Notes under the pieces: model-generated
The model's database searches: none
What the model saw: only the letters and a program-made list of their open reading frames with translations
Told to the model about the DNA's origin: nothing
Translations under genes and position numbers: made by a program
Assembly (NCBI GenBank): GCA_018713145.1
Contig: DVFP01000003.1
Location: 1-45,097, forward strand
Direction: 5' to 3'
Source: Candidatus Scybalocola faecavium
GTDB taxonomy: Bacteria > Bacillota > Clostridia > Lachnospirales > Lachnospiraceae
Length of the DNA stretch: 45,097 nt
Shown here: piece by piece, positions 1-7,008 of the stretch
Layout: every line of letters starts with the position of its first letter
Numbering within the stretch: position 1 is the first letter of the stretch

Positions 1-567
1 ACCTCATTTACGGAAATGGGTGTTCAGGTATTTGAAGATGATGATAACGAAGCCTTTTTCTTTTTGGACGGGAAAACCGTTCTTGTGGAAAAGGACTTGA
101 ACTTTGACAGCAAGCTGAAAGGCAGAAAGAACTTTACCTTAATGCACGAGGGCAGCCATCAGATATTCAAGATGTTGTTCCCGCATGATTACGGTGTAAC
201 ACAGAAATCTGCCGGAGTACATTATTGCAAGGCAAATTCCGAGAGGAATAAGCCAATATCCGATTGGGAGGAATGGCAGGCAAACACGCTTGGAGCTGCT
301 ATTCTTCTTCCTGAAAACCTCATAAAACAAGGAATGTATCTGTTCAGTCTCGGCGAAAAGATTGAATGCCTGAACAAGATATACTATCCGAGCGTATATA
401 AAAGGTTTGACGCACTTGCCGATTTTTTAGGGTGTTCCAAAAAAGCACTTGCCATACGAATGAAACAGCTCGGACTACTGAAAAAGGAGTATCTTGATAA
501 TCCTTTTGATTTGGTTACGGTTTATCCGGAGGTGAGCGAGCTATATCCTCGTCATCACGCACCTTAA
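1..567 (+). CDS. ImmA/IrrE-family metallopeptidase, 5' truncated by the window and 3' fused to parB sequence
   Basis: The frame is open from base 1, and the first ATG (16) lies inside the conserved domain, so the true start is probably upstream of the window. The HEGSH motif (HExxH zinc-protease signature, bases about 142-156) sits in the segment LMHEGSHQIF, and a later acidic/WE region (DWEEWQANTLGAAILLP) is typical of ImmA/IrrE (COG2856) proteins. In ICEs these proteases cleave the immunity repressor and allow induction. The last ten or so residues (SELYPRHHAP) are not family-like: they are read from the antisense of parB, so the native C-terminus is lost at a junction near 535-550. The catalytic part is intact, so activity is possible. 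Family assignment is good; function in this element is inferred. Confidence 0.75.
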   Translation, partial: TSFTEMGVQVFEDDDNEAFFFLDGKTVLVEKDLNFDSKLKGRKNFTLMHEGSHQIFKMLFPHDYGVTQKSAGVHYCKANSERNKPISDWEEWQANTLGAAILLPENLIKQGMYLFSLGEKIECLNKIYYPSVYKRFDALADFLGCSKKALAIRMKQLGLLKKEYLDNPFDLVTVYPEVSELYPRHHAP

Positions 568-706
568 AAGGGTGGTCGGGGAAATCGTCAATCTCAGTCA
601 AGGGAATATCTCGGATTTTGGAAAGCTTTTCTTCATCTCTCTGTTCCTGCGTTGAGAATAAGTCATCGAGCTTCGTGAGAGTGAAGTCGCTCTTTCTTCC
701 TGCCAT
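515..706 (-). pseudogene. parB: ParB partition protein, 5' fragment only
   Basis: The first ~53 residues read as the N-terminus of an ICE/plasmid ParB, ending in the segment EIDDFPDHPFKVRDDED that normally opens the ParB/Spo0J nuclease-like domain. After this the frame runs into unrelated sequence (IARSPPDKP) and stops. A full ParB is usually about 300 residues, so the catalytic GxxR region, helix-turn-helix and dimer domain are missing. A strong AAGGAGG lies 9 bases before the ATG at 704-706, and the start overlaps the 3' end of parA by 44 bp. The missing part was replaced by the convergent immA-like gene, so this is a deletion or recombination scar rather than a short functional protein. 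Confidence 0.8.
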
Positions 707-1487
707 CGGCTAACACCTCCTTTGTAAATTCTGTGTACGCCTTTGACACCGTGCTGCCCGGTTCGTAGGCAAAAATGCTCTTGCCTTTGGAAGAAGTCTC
801 TGCGGCTTTTACGGCAATCGGGATATATGTTCGATACATCTTGATTTGACTACCGAAGTTCTCTCTCAGAGCTTCTACCGTGCTTTTGGCGAGGTTGGTA
901 CGGCTATCCACCAAAGTGAGAAGCATACCGTCAATCTTCAAGTTCGGATTGATACGCTTCTTAACTCTTGAAATGGTCTGAACAAGCTGCGTCATACCCT
1001 TTGCCGGTAAATACTGAGCCTGAACAGGAATAATAACGCTGTCTGACGCAGATAGAGCATTGATTGTTACCATTCCGAGGGAAGGCATACAATCTATAAG
1101 GATATAGTCATATTTGTCCTTCACTTCGCTGAGATAATTTCTCAATGCCGTCTCTCTGCTCATTGCGTTGACAAGGTTAAATTCCATTGCAGAAAGCTCA
1201 AGGTTTGCCGGAACAAGGTCAACACCCTCGTCGTGGTGCAGAATACCGACCGTAGGGTCATTCATCGTTTCGTTTAAGACATCTGTGAGTTTCGTTGCAA
1301 GCGTGATACCCAAGTTGTCTGTATCCTGCCAACCGAGACAAGTGGTTAAGTCGCCCTGTGGGTCTGCGTCTATGAGCAGCACTTTCTTTCCCTGCATTGC
1401 AAGACCGACGCCGAGGTTTACCGTAGTGGTCGTCTTTCCAACTCCGCCTTTTTGATTGCATATCGCAATCGTTTTGCAGTTCGACAC
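663..1487 (-). CDS. parA: ParA/Soj-type partition ATPase
   Basis: This 274-residue P-loop ATPase of the ParA/MinD superfamily acts with ParB and a parS site to segregate or stabilise replicating elements. The deviant Walker A KGGVGKTT lies near residues 12-20, the Walker A' region LLIDADPQGDLT near 38-49, and Walker B ILIDCMPSLG at about 128-137. The start is GTG at 1485-1487, preceded by AAAGGAGG with a 9-base spacer. Length and domain content are complete for the family. Its partner parB, immediately downstream, is truncated, so the partition system is probably non-functional unless ParB is supplied elsewhere. The 600 bp upstream contain a hairpin-rich region rather than an obvious promoter. 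Confidence 0.93.
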   Translation of the reverse strand: MSNCKTIAICNQKGGVGKTTTTVNLGVGLAMQGKKVLLIDADPQGDLTTCLGWQDTDNLGITLATKLTDVLNETMNDPTVGILHHDEGVDLVPANLELSAMEFNLVNAMSRETALRNYLSEVKDKYDYILIDCMPSLGMVTINALSASDSVIIPVQAQYLPAKGMTQLVQTISRVKKRINPNLKIDGMLLTLVDSRTNLAKSTVEALRENFGSQIKMYRTYIPIAVKAAETSSKGKSIFAYEPGSTVSKAYTEFTKEVLADGRKKERLHSHEAR

Positions 1488-1513
1488 TTTGTGCGTCCTC
1501 CTTTCGTAAAATT

Positions 1514-1800
1514 CATAGCCATCGCAGTATGGCTATGTACTTGACCGGCTCATTTCCTAACCGGTCGGGCAATATTTGTTCTCAACACCCCTTGCCGAGC
1601 AATAAGCTCACGGGAAGTCACTAAGGAACAGACTGCTAATCTGTATCATAGGAATTTCACCTCTGCCGGGTACTCCGCCAGCTCCGTAGAGAAGTATCAT
1701 TATCCTTCTGACTGTCATCGCCGTAACAGGGGCAACCTGTTACTTATACCGGGAGTTCTCGCTGTTCTGCAATGCAGAAGTCACGGCGTACCCGATAAGG
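1514..1800. other. hairpin-rich noncoding region upstream of parA
   Basis: No plausible gene lies here. Hairpins seen directly are CATAGCCA/TGGCTATG (1514-1537), GACCGG/CCGGTC (1543-1566), a long imperfect stem at 1591-1617, CTAAGGAACAGA against 1640-1651 (9 of 12 paired), GTAACAGG/CCTGTTAC (1723-1743) and TTCTG/CAGAA (1765-1779). A long-range pairing CGGGTAC (1667-1673) with GTACCCG (1788-1794) closes the last two. Candidates are a structured RNA in the parA leader (minus strand), an oriT/oriV-type locus or a partition site. Which strand is used cannot be decided by eye. Confidence 0.5.
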
Positions 1801-1984
1801 TGGCTAAAATCATCAGAATTAAAGTCTTAGTGAATGATTTATTCAGTTGTCAAAATACAAGTGAATGGGCTGACCTTTTCGTGGTTCGGAATTAACCCCT
1901 TCACTCATTTGGACAAAGGGGGTCAAAATGCACACCCAAAATCACCCCTTTTTCAAAAAATTCTTGAAAATATTTTTTTAGAAA

Positions 1985-2032
1985 CAAAAAAGCCGCCTAT
2001 TTCCCTCGTAATTGAGGTCAATAGACGGCGGG
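1985..2032 (-). terminator. rho-independent terminator-like hairpin (minus strand)
   Basis: Read on the minus strand, CCGCCGTCTATT pairs with AATAGGCGGC (one mismatch) around an inner CCTC/GAGG stem and is followed by TTTTTTG. The nearest minus-strand gene downstream is parA, 500 bp away, and no minus-strand gene lies just upstream. It may stop antisense transcription from the cargo region, or act as a leader attenuator. The remaining 1801-1984 shows only weak inverted repeats (ACCCCTT/AAGGGGGT at 1895-1923). Confidence 0.5.
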
Positions 2033-2055
2033 TAGAAATATTCATAATTTTGGTG

Positions 2056-2061
2056 TATAAT
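2056..2061 (+). promoter_or_regulatory. -10 element for the nucleoside phosphorylase gene
   Basis: A perfect TATAAT lies 45 bp before the ATG at 2107. No good TTGACA is visible 16-18 bp upstream. GGAGAG at about 2096-2101 serves as ribosome-binding site. Confidence 0.45.
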
Positions 2062-2106
2062 AGGAAATTAAGAGAAAGACAAATAAGAATTTGACGGAGA
2101 GATAGT

Positions 2107-2874
2107 ATGGCTATTATTAAAAACGAAATACCGATTTTGGAGTTTGATACAGAGCAGACAGCAGTTCTTAATCCCACTCATGAAAATCTTGGTTTGAACT
2201 TACCCAAGAAATGTGTGTTCGCATTTCTTGGTGCTTACATAGATGAATATGCCAGTAAAAGTGATACCAAACAGGTATCCACTTTTGAGAGTGCAACGAA
2301 GCATTATCCCATTTACATCACCAAATACAAGGGTGAGGACATTGTGCTTTGTCAAGCACCCGTTGGTGCGGCAGCAGCCACACAGATACTTGATTGGCTG
2401 ATTGGTTATGGTGTAAGAGAGGTAATCTCGGCAGGTAGTTGCGGTGCTCTGGAAAAGTTCCCCGAAAGTACATTCCTCGTACCAAACAAGGCTCTGCGTG
2501 ATGAGGGAACATCTTATCACTATGCGCCCCCTTCTCGATTTGTGGAAATCAGCGAGAAGGCAAGAAAAGCAATTGAAGAAACCATTCTTGAGCATAGTAT
2601 GAAATATCAGGAGGTTATAACCTGGTCAACGGATGGATTTTTCCGTGAAACCAAAGAAAAGGTGGCTTATCGCAAAAGTGAAGGCTGTGCAGTTGTAGAA
2701 ATGGAATGTTCTGCTCTGGCGGCCTGTGCTGATTTCAGAGGGGCAACCTGGGGTATGATACTTTATACCGCAGACAGTCTTGCAGATGTTGACAAATACG
2801 ACGAAAGAAACTGGGGCGGTAATGCATACGAATATGCACTTACGCTCTGCCTTGATGCGGTTATCAAATTATAA
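2107..2874 (+). CDS. nucleoside phosphorylase, uridine phosphorylase-like (PNP/UDP family)
   Basis: This 255-residue protein is expected to cleave the N-glycosidic bond of a nucleoside with phosphate (purine/uridine phosphorylase superfamily, COG2820-like), probably in the cytosol. Visible family features are the glycine-rich substrate loop QAPVGAAAATQILDWLI (about residues 81-97), the AGSCGAL turn after a beta strand (about 107-113), and the nucleoside-binding VVEMECSALAA (about 198-208), where the M-E pair normally contacts ribose. The substrate base cannot be told from sequence. It precedes the aminoglycoside adenylyltransferase by 54 bp on the same strand, and each has its own TATAAT. On a mobile element the role may be nucleoside salvage or modification of a nucleoside-like compound; the latter is speculation. 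Confidence 0.85.
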   Translation: MAIIKNEIPILEFDTEQTAVLNPTHENLGLNLPKKCVFAFLGAYIDEYASKSDTKQVSTFESATKHYPIYITKYKGEDIVLCQAPVGAAAATQILDWLIGYGVREVISAGSCGALEKFPESTFLVPNKALRDEGTSYHYAPPSRFVEISEKARKAIEETILEHSMKYQEVITWSTDGFFRETKEKVAYRKSEGCAVVEMECSALAACADFRGATWGMILYTADSLADVDKYDERNWGGNAYEYALTLCLDAVIKL

Positions 2875-2904
2875 GAACAGTTAGAATCAATCTTTTTTTT
2901 GTGA

Positions 2905-2910
2905 TATAAT
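2905..2910 (+). promoter_or_regulatory. -10 element for the ANT(6) gene
   Basis: TATAAT ends 18 bp before the ATG at 2929, with a weak TTAGAA at 2881-2886 (18-bp spacer). The transcript would start almost at the GAGGTG ribosome-binding site, giving a very short leader. Confidence 0.45.
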
Positions 2911-2928
2911 TTTATTGAGGTGAATGAA

Positions 2929-3801
2929 ATGAGGACTGAAAAAGAAATATACGATTTAGTTTTGAATTTTGCTTTTCAAGATGAGAGAATTAGAATTGTA
3001 ACTCTTGAGGGGTCTCGCACTAATGTTAATATACCAAAAGACAATCTTCAAGATTATGATATTACTTTTTTTGTTATAGATATGGGAGAATTTTTGAAAA
3101 GCGATGACTGGCTTAGTGTTTTTGGTAACAGAATTATGATGCAAAAACCTGAAGATATGGAATTATTTCCTCCAGAAGAAAAAGGATTTTCTTATATAAT
3201 GCTTTTTGATGATGGTGTAAAGATTGATTTAACTTTGTTACCTGTTTCAATGCTTGAGGAGTATCTTACTCGCGATAAACTTGTAAAAATCATGTTAGAT
3301 AAAGATAATATGATTAAAACAGAAATAGTTCCCACAGATGAAGATTATTACATTAAGTGTCCAACAGAAAGAAAGTTTGATGACTGTTGTAACGAATTTT
3401 GGAATGTTGCAACATATGTATCCAAGGGCTTACTTCGTGGTGAAATACTATTTGCAATAGACCATATGAATGAAGTATTACGTCATGAGCTTCTTAGGAT
3501 GATTAGTTGGTATGTCGGTACTGAAAAAGGATTTAATTTCAGTTTGGGTAAAAACTATAAATTTTTAGATAAGCATATTTCAAAAGAATTGTGGGATAAC
3601 TTACTAAATACATATTCAATGAGTTCGTATGAAGAAATGTGGAAATCGTTTGATTTGTGTCTATGTTTGTTCAAAAAAATATCTAAAAAAGTGGCAGATT
3701 CACTTGGTTATAATTATCCTGATTATGATGAAAACGTTACAAAATATTTGGAAACACAAAAGAGAATTTCAAATAAATATCTTTATGGTAATAGGTATTG
3801 A
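2929..3801 (+). CDS. ANT(6)-family aminoglycoside 6-adenylyltransferase
   Basis: This 290-residue enzyme would adenylylate streptomycin at the 6 position using ATP and so give resistance. It matches the AadE/ANT(6) family end to end: the nucleotidyltransferase core VTLEGSRTN followed by DYDITFFV (metal-binding aspartates), the family signature IMMQKPEDMELFPPEEKGFSY (split here as IMMQKPEDMELF and PPEEKGFSY), KIDLTLLP, DDCCNEFWNV, and HELLRMISWYVG near the C-terminus. By memory it resembles ANT(6)-Ib more than Ia, but the allele cannot be assigned without alignment. I chose ATG 2929 rather than GTG 2920 because the GTG lies inside the ribosome-binding site GAGGTG and homologues begin MR(S/T)EK. 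The gene is clearly more AT-rich than its neighbours, suggesting separate acquisition. All catalytic motifs are intact. Confidence 0.93.
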   Translation: MRTEKEIYDLVLNFAFQDERIRIVTLEGSRTNVNIPKDNLQDYDITFFVIDMGEFLKSDDWLSVFGNRIMMQKPEDMELFPPEEKGFSYIMLFDDGVKIDLTLLPVSMLEEYLTRDKLVKIMLDKDNMIKTEIVPTDEDYYIKCPTERKFDDCCNEFWNVATYVSKGLLRGEILFAIDHMNEVLRHELLRMISWYVGTEKGFNFSLGKNYKFLDKHISKELWDNLLNTYSMSSYEEMWKSFDLCLCLFKKISKKVADSLGYNYPDYDENVTKYLETQKRISNKYLYGNRY

Positions 3802-3838
3802 CAAATTCCAATTTGTCGAACTTACTCTAAATTAGCAA

Positions 3839-3870
3839 AGACCGCTTACATCGTGTAGGCGGTCTCTTTT
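3839..3870 (+). terminator. terminator after the ANT(6) gene
   Basis: AGACCGCTTACA pairs with TGTAGGCGGTCT (one wobble) around TCG and is followed by CTTTTC. A second small hairpin, GACAAATT/AATTTGTC (3800-3817), overlaps the ANT(6) stop codon. Confidence 0.65.
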
Positions 3871-3875
3871 CGTGT

Positions 3876-4055
3876 TCAGATATATTTGATTTTGAGCTTT
3901 CTTTTCTTGGTTGAAAGCACCTTGCAGAGAACATCGTCAACTCCGTCGGTGTATCTGCCTTGTGAAATCAGACTGTTCTTTAAGCGGATAAGTGTTTGTA
4001 TTACTCTGCTATATTCGTCATCATTAAGATAGATATGGAACTTTTCTTCTCTCAC
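3876..4055 (-). CDS. small conserved element protein of unknown function
   Basis: The 59-residue product (VREEKFHIYLNDDEYSR... ending KKRKLKIKYI) has a charged N-terminal strand-like segment, a helix around VIQTLIRLKNSLISQ, and a basic tail. It resembles short ICE-borne proteins but I do not recognise a named family. The start is chosen at GTG 4053-4055: GGAGGA lies 7 bases upstream, and the GTG overlaps the TGA of the zinc-ribbon gene as GTGA, a typical translational coupling. An ATG at 4068-4070 is in frame but would coincide with the ribosome-binding site. Co-translation suggests a shared job with the zinc-ribbon protein; that is inference. It could also be a DNA-binding accessory of the element. 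Confidence 0.6.
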   Translation of the reverse strand: MREEKFHIYLNDDEYSRVIQTLIRLKNSLISQGRYTDGVDDVLCKVLSTKKRKLKIKYI

Positions 4056-5443
4056 AGTCGCTTCCTCCATTCATTGAATTTTGCTCTGATTACCGAAACA
4101 TCTGCTTCGACATCAGAATAAATAAAGATATGTACGCTTTTGAAAACTGCTTTTACTCTGTCGGCATACTCCGCTTCCGTTTCGGTTGTCTTAAAAGGGA
4201 GTTTTACGAGTTTTATATTTCGTTGCTTGCATAAGTGGCTTTTGAGAACCTCCATATGTTCTGAGCCGTTCGTAAATTCTATCGCCAGCTTTTCTGACGG
4301 AATGTATGTTTCAAGAGGTATTCCCAATAGTTTATCCGAACCGAGCTGTACCTTTAGTCCTTTTTGATTGGCGTAATAGGCGACAGCCAAGCCGGGGAAC
4401 ACGGAGCGATATTCGTTTTCGCACACAGTGCATTTTTCTCCGATAATTGTTCTGTCGCTGATTTTTGCTTTCCAAGAGTGTCCAAGTGAACATTTCCACC
4501 ACACACTTTTCATTGACTTTCTTGACACTTGTGTCGGGAGCAGAGAGTTTTTTTCGTAATCCCATTCAGCAAGCAGTTTCCTGTCCGTTGTGGCTAAATC
4601 ATTGTATCCTGCAAGAACCGCCCTGTCCGCACAAACCGGGCATACTGTTCCTTTTACACGAGCATTGATAACGGACTTCCACTCATTGCCACAGGTCTTA
4701 CACTTCCACCAAACATTGTGTCTTGATTTTGCGTTTACCTCATCAGGCATTAGGGGATAATTTCTTTCTGACCACTCAGCCGCAAGGTCAGGGTGCGTAG
4801 TCGCCAAGTCATTAAATCCTTTGAGCAATGTATATCCGCTACAATACGGACATCTGCTCCCACCGGAACGGGTTGAAATAAGAGTGTACCACTCGTTTCC
4901 GCAATCTTTGCATTTCCACCAAGCCTTACTGTTTGCAAAGGCTGTTACCATTGTAGGCAGCAACGGAAGATTTCTGTCAGACCATTCAGCAGCAATATCG
5001 GGATACTGTGAAGCAAGGTCATTGAATCCGGCAAGGACTTTATTATGTGAGCAGTATGGACAGCCTGTGCCGTTTACCGTTCTGCTTTTAACGCTTGCTT
5101 CCCATTCGTGTCCGTGTTTACATTTCCAAATAATCTTCTTATGAGAAGCGACAGATACCTCGGTAGGCTTTAATTTGTTCTTTTTAGACCACTCCTGAGC
5201 CAACAGGGGCTTCAATGTGGCTAAATCATTGATACCCTCTATTACTCTCGCTCCTGAGCATATCGGGCATTTCTCGCCCTTTGAACGAGCTTTGACGCTC
5301 GTTTCCCACTCGTGTCCGCAAGCACCTTTCCACCACACTCTTTTATTTGAACCGAAGGTTATCTTATCCGGCGTCAGCGGTAAATTCTTCTCTGACCATT
5401 CAGGAATAAGCTCCGGATGAACGCTTGCTAAACTGCCCGTCAT
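4052..5443 (-). CDS. protein with five tandem zinc-ribbon repeats and a nuclease-like C-terminal domain
   Basis: This 463-residue protein has five ~69-residue repeats (about 1-70, 71-138, 139-207, 208-276, 277-345). Each follows the pattern DLA...P.LA.EWS..N..L.P..V, then WWKC..CG(H/N)EW, then R..G..CP.C. This is the probable zinc-ribbon/treble-clef repeat annotated as DUF4379. Repeat 1 has GACGHEW and repeat 2 CKHGHEW, so the first metal-binding pair varies. The last ~117 residues (from about 347) contain ETYIPSEKLAIEF, then a basic region ending RNIKLVKLPF, resembling the Vsr/PD-(D/E)XK-like fold often attached to such repeats. The first acidic position is Glu rather than Asp. It likely binds DNA and may cut or modify it; the target is unknown. 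GGAAGGGG lies about 9 bases before the ATG, and the gene is coupled to the small gene downstream. A defence role is possible but unproven. Confidence 0.75.
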   Translation of the reverse strand: MTGSLASVHPELIPEWSEKNLPLTPDKITFGSNKRVWWKGACGHEWETSVKARSKGEKCPICSGARVIEGINDLATLKPLLAQEWSKKNKLKPTEVSVASHKKIIWKCKHGHEWEASVKSRTVNGTGCPYCSHNKVLAGFNDLASQYPDIAAEWSDRNLPLLPTMVTAFANSKAWWKCKDCGNEWYTLISTRSGGSRCPYCSGYTLLKGFNDLATTHPDLAAEWSERNYPLMPDEVNAKSRHNVWWKCKTCGNEWKSVINARVKGTVCPVCADRAVLAGYNDLATTDRKLLAEWDYEKNSLLPTQVSRKSMKSVWWKCSLGHSWKAKISDRTIIGEKCTVCENEYRSVFPGLAVAYYANQKGLKVQLGSDKLLGIPLETYIPSEKLAIEFTNGSEHMEVLKSHLCKQRNIKLVKLPFKTTETEAEYADRVKAVFKSVHIFIYSDVEADVSVIRAKFNEWRKRL

Positions 5444-5524
5444 AGTACAACCACCCCTTCCTTTGTGATTATCCCAATTATATTGAGAAAATCGGGATTG
5501 GTGTAGTTTGCGAATAATAAGAAA

Positions 5525-5553
5525 GACCTTGGGAGAAAATATCTCTCAAGGTC
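5525..5553 (-). terminator. terminator after the PAP2-like gene
   Basis: Read on the minus strand, GACCTTGAGAGA pairs with TCTCCCAAGGTC (one mismatch) and is followed by T-rich sequence (TTTCTTATT). It lies 26 bp past the stop codon of the PAP2-like gene. Confidence 0.5.
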
Positions 5554-5578
5554 AATAAGTGATTCCTCAGTTAGAATT

Positions 5579-6244
5579 TTATCTTTCCTGTCGGGCAATA
5601 AGAGTGGTTACACTATAATAAATCATCACTAAACCCGCACTTAAAATTGCCCCGCCAATAATATCAGTAATCCAATGAACACCGGATATCAACCTGCCAA
5701 TTACCATAAAAGCAGTAAATGCAATTAAAGCAAAGGCAAATGCTCTTTTCATTTTTGTATTTCTAATTCTACTGTTTAGCTGCATAACAGCTGTCGGCAT
5801 AACACACATAACAAGCAAGGTTGTCGATGATGGATACGAAGCTTCAAGAAAACCGTTAATCAATACCGGGCGGTAATTGACAACATAAAATTCAAAAAAC
5901 AAATATGCCGCCATTACAACAATATAGAATGCTCCCAACACCAAAATACTGGAATCGACCTTGAATAAGCTTTTTCTTTTAATAAGCTGTATAAGTCCAA
6001 GCAACGCAAATCCCAAAATAAAGCAAAGCGGTATCAGTCCTAACCAGTCCGTAACGGTATATATTGCCATATGCACACCTGTCAGGCTGTGGATAAAGCC
6101 GTTCAAGGTTGCAAATCCAACAGAAGAGTTTTGTGGCCCGATGGGCTGAACATCAATAAGGCTTATTGCCACTGTCCACAAAATAAATAACACTACCATT
6201 GCTATTCCTGAAAGCAATACTTTTTGACTTTTTTCTTTTTTCAT
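5579..6244 (-). CDS. PAP2-like integral membrane protein with degenerate catalytic motifs
   Basis: The 221-residue protein has about six hydrophobic segments and the layout of the PAP2 lipid phosphatase/phosphotransferase family. Motif 1 reads EFYVVNYRP, where the family K of KxxxxxxRP is Glu. Motif 2 reads YPSST, where PSGH would be expected, so the catalytic histidine is Thr. Motif 3 is intact: GRLISGVHWITD (R...H...D). The loss of the motif 2 histidine suggests altered chemistry or a binding role. I placed the start at ATG 6242-6244, with AGGA 9 bases upstream, in preference to TTG three codons earlier. The neighbouring regulator gene is upstream on the same strand, so the two may be co-expressed. 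Substrate unknown; an undecaprenyl or other lipid phosphate is the family norm. Confidence 0.75.
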   Translation of the reverse strand: MKKEKSQKVLLSGIAMVVLFILWTVAISLIDVQPIGPQNSSVGFATLNGFIHSLTGVHMAIYTVTDWLGLIPLCFILGFALLGLIQLIKRKSLFKVDSSILVLGAFYIVVMAAYLFFEFYVVNYRPVLINGFLEASYPSSTTLLVMCVMPTAVMQLNSRIRNTKMKRAFAFALIAFTAFMVIGRLISGVHWITDIIGGAILSAGLVMIYYSVTTLIARQER

Positions 6245-6352
6245 TTTTATCAATCCTTTGCCATAATTATTTGGCTTTCGCCTGTTTACAATATAGGCGG
6301 AATGAATAAAAATGAAAAGAATTTCACCGTCACATTGGCGACACGCTTCGTA

Positions 6353-6958
6353 TCATCGCCATTTTATCAGCATCAGAGACTTTATCGCCAAGAAAACAAA
6401 AGTGAAAAAGGCTGCATAAGGTTGAAGTGTTATCATAAATTCTATTGTAGCAACTGTGCTTAACACAATGGATATTTGATGTTTGTGTTTCAACCAAAAC
6501 ACTGCTTCATAATTTTGTAGAGCGAGAAGCAAAACACCTGTAAGTACAATTCCAAATACAATAATTAAATACGGTATTTTGATATACTGCGGGGTACCTG
6601 TCAGCGAAAGTAAAGATACCTCTTTTATAATCTCATCACCCTTTTGTCCAAAGAAAGGCAGAAACAGAAACATAATCAAACTGCAATCGAGTAAACCAAA
6701 CACTAAGTCGCTTGTATGTTTTTCCTTTTGCTTATTATCCTCGTCAGCAATTTTAAGTATTTCTTCACCGGACAATAACTCATCTATTGACACTGAAAAA
6801 AACTTTGAAATTGCTTTTAATGACTCGATATTGGGAACTCCTCTGCCGGATTCCCACTTAGAAATTGCAGTGCGAGACACAAATAACGCTTCCGCAAGTT
6901 CTTCCTGCGTGAGTCCTTTTTCTTTCCTCAACTCTTGTAATTTTTCACTTAATTCCAT
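6353..6958 (-). CDS. XRE-family regulator with C-terminal membrane segments
   Basis: The first ~60 residues are an XRE/Cro helix-turn-helix: LQELRKEKGLTQEELAEALF, then VSRTAISKWESGRGVPNIESL. A charged linker (about 70-80) and about four hydrophobic stretches in residues 85-200 follow, so this is a membrane-tethered DNA-binding protein. Such proteins often respond to envelope or peptide signals. I chose ATG 6956-6958, with AAAGGA and a 9-base spacer; the ATG three codons earlier abuts the ribosome-binding site. An inverted repeat GATAC-N4-GTATC (6982-6995) lies 24 bp upstream and could be its operator. Likely target: the adjacent PAP2-like gene or element functions (inference). Confidence 0.8.
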   Translation of the reverse strand: MELSEKLQELRKEKGLTQEELAEALFVSRTAISKWESGRGVPNIESLKAISKFFSVSIDELLSGEEILKIADEDNKQKEKHTSDLVFGLLDCSLIMFLFLPFFGQKGDEIIKEVSLLSLTGTPQYIKIPYLIIVFGIVLTGVLLLALQNYEAVFWLKHKHQISIVLSTVATIEFMITLQPYAAFFTFVFLAIKSLMLIKWR

Positions 6959-7008
6959 AATAAACATTCCTTTTGCACTCAGATACGAATGTATCCTTTA
7001 TTAGAAAT

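Noticed and set aside
1628..1644. tRNA-Ser(GCU)-like anticodon arm (ACAGA-CTGCTAA-TCTGT)
   Set aside because: The loop is a perfect anticodon look-alike, but there is no matching acceptor stem, D-arm or T-arm (no GGTTCAAATCC-type sequence), and the stem continues beyond five pairs as an ordinary hairpin.
1834..2094. 86-residue plus-strand reading frame
   Set aside because: It spans a terminator-like hairpin and the -10 region of the next gene, has no ribosome-binding site, and the product resembles no family.
2920..2928. GTG start for the ANT(6) gene
   Set aside because: The GTG is part of the GAGGTG ribosome-binding site; homologues start at the downstream ATG 2929.
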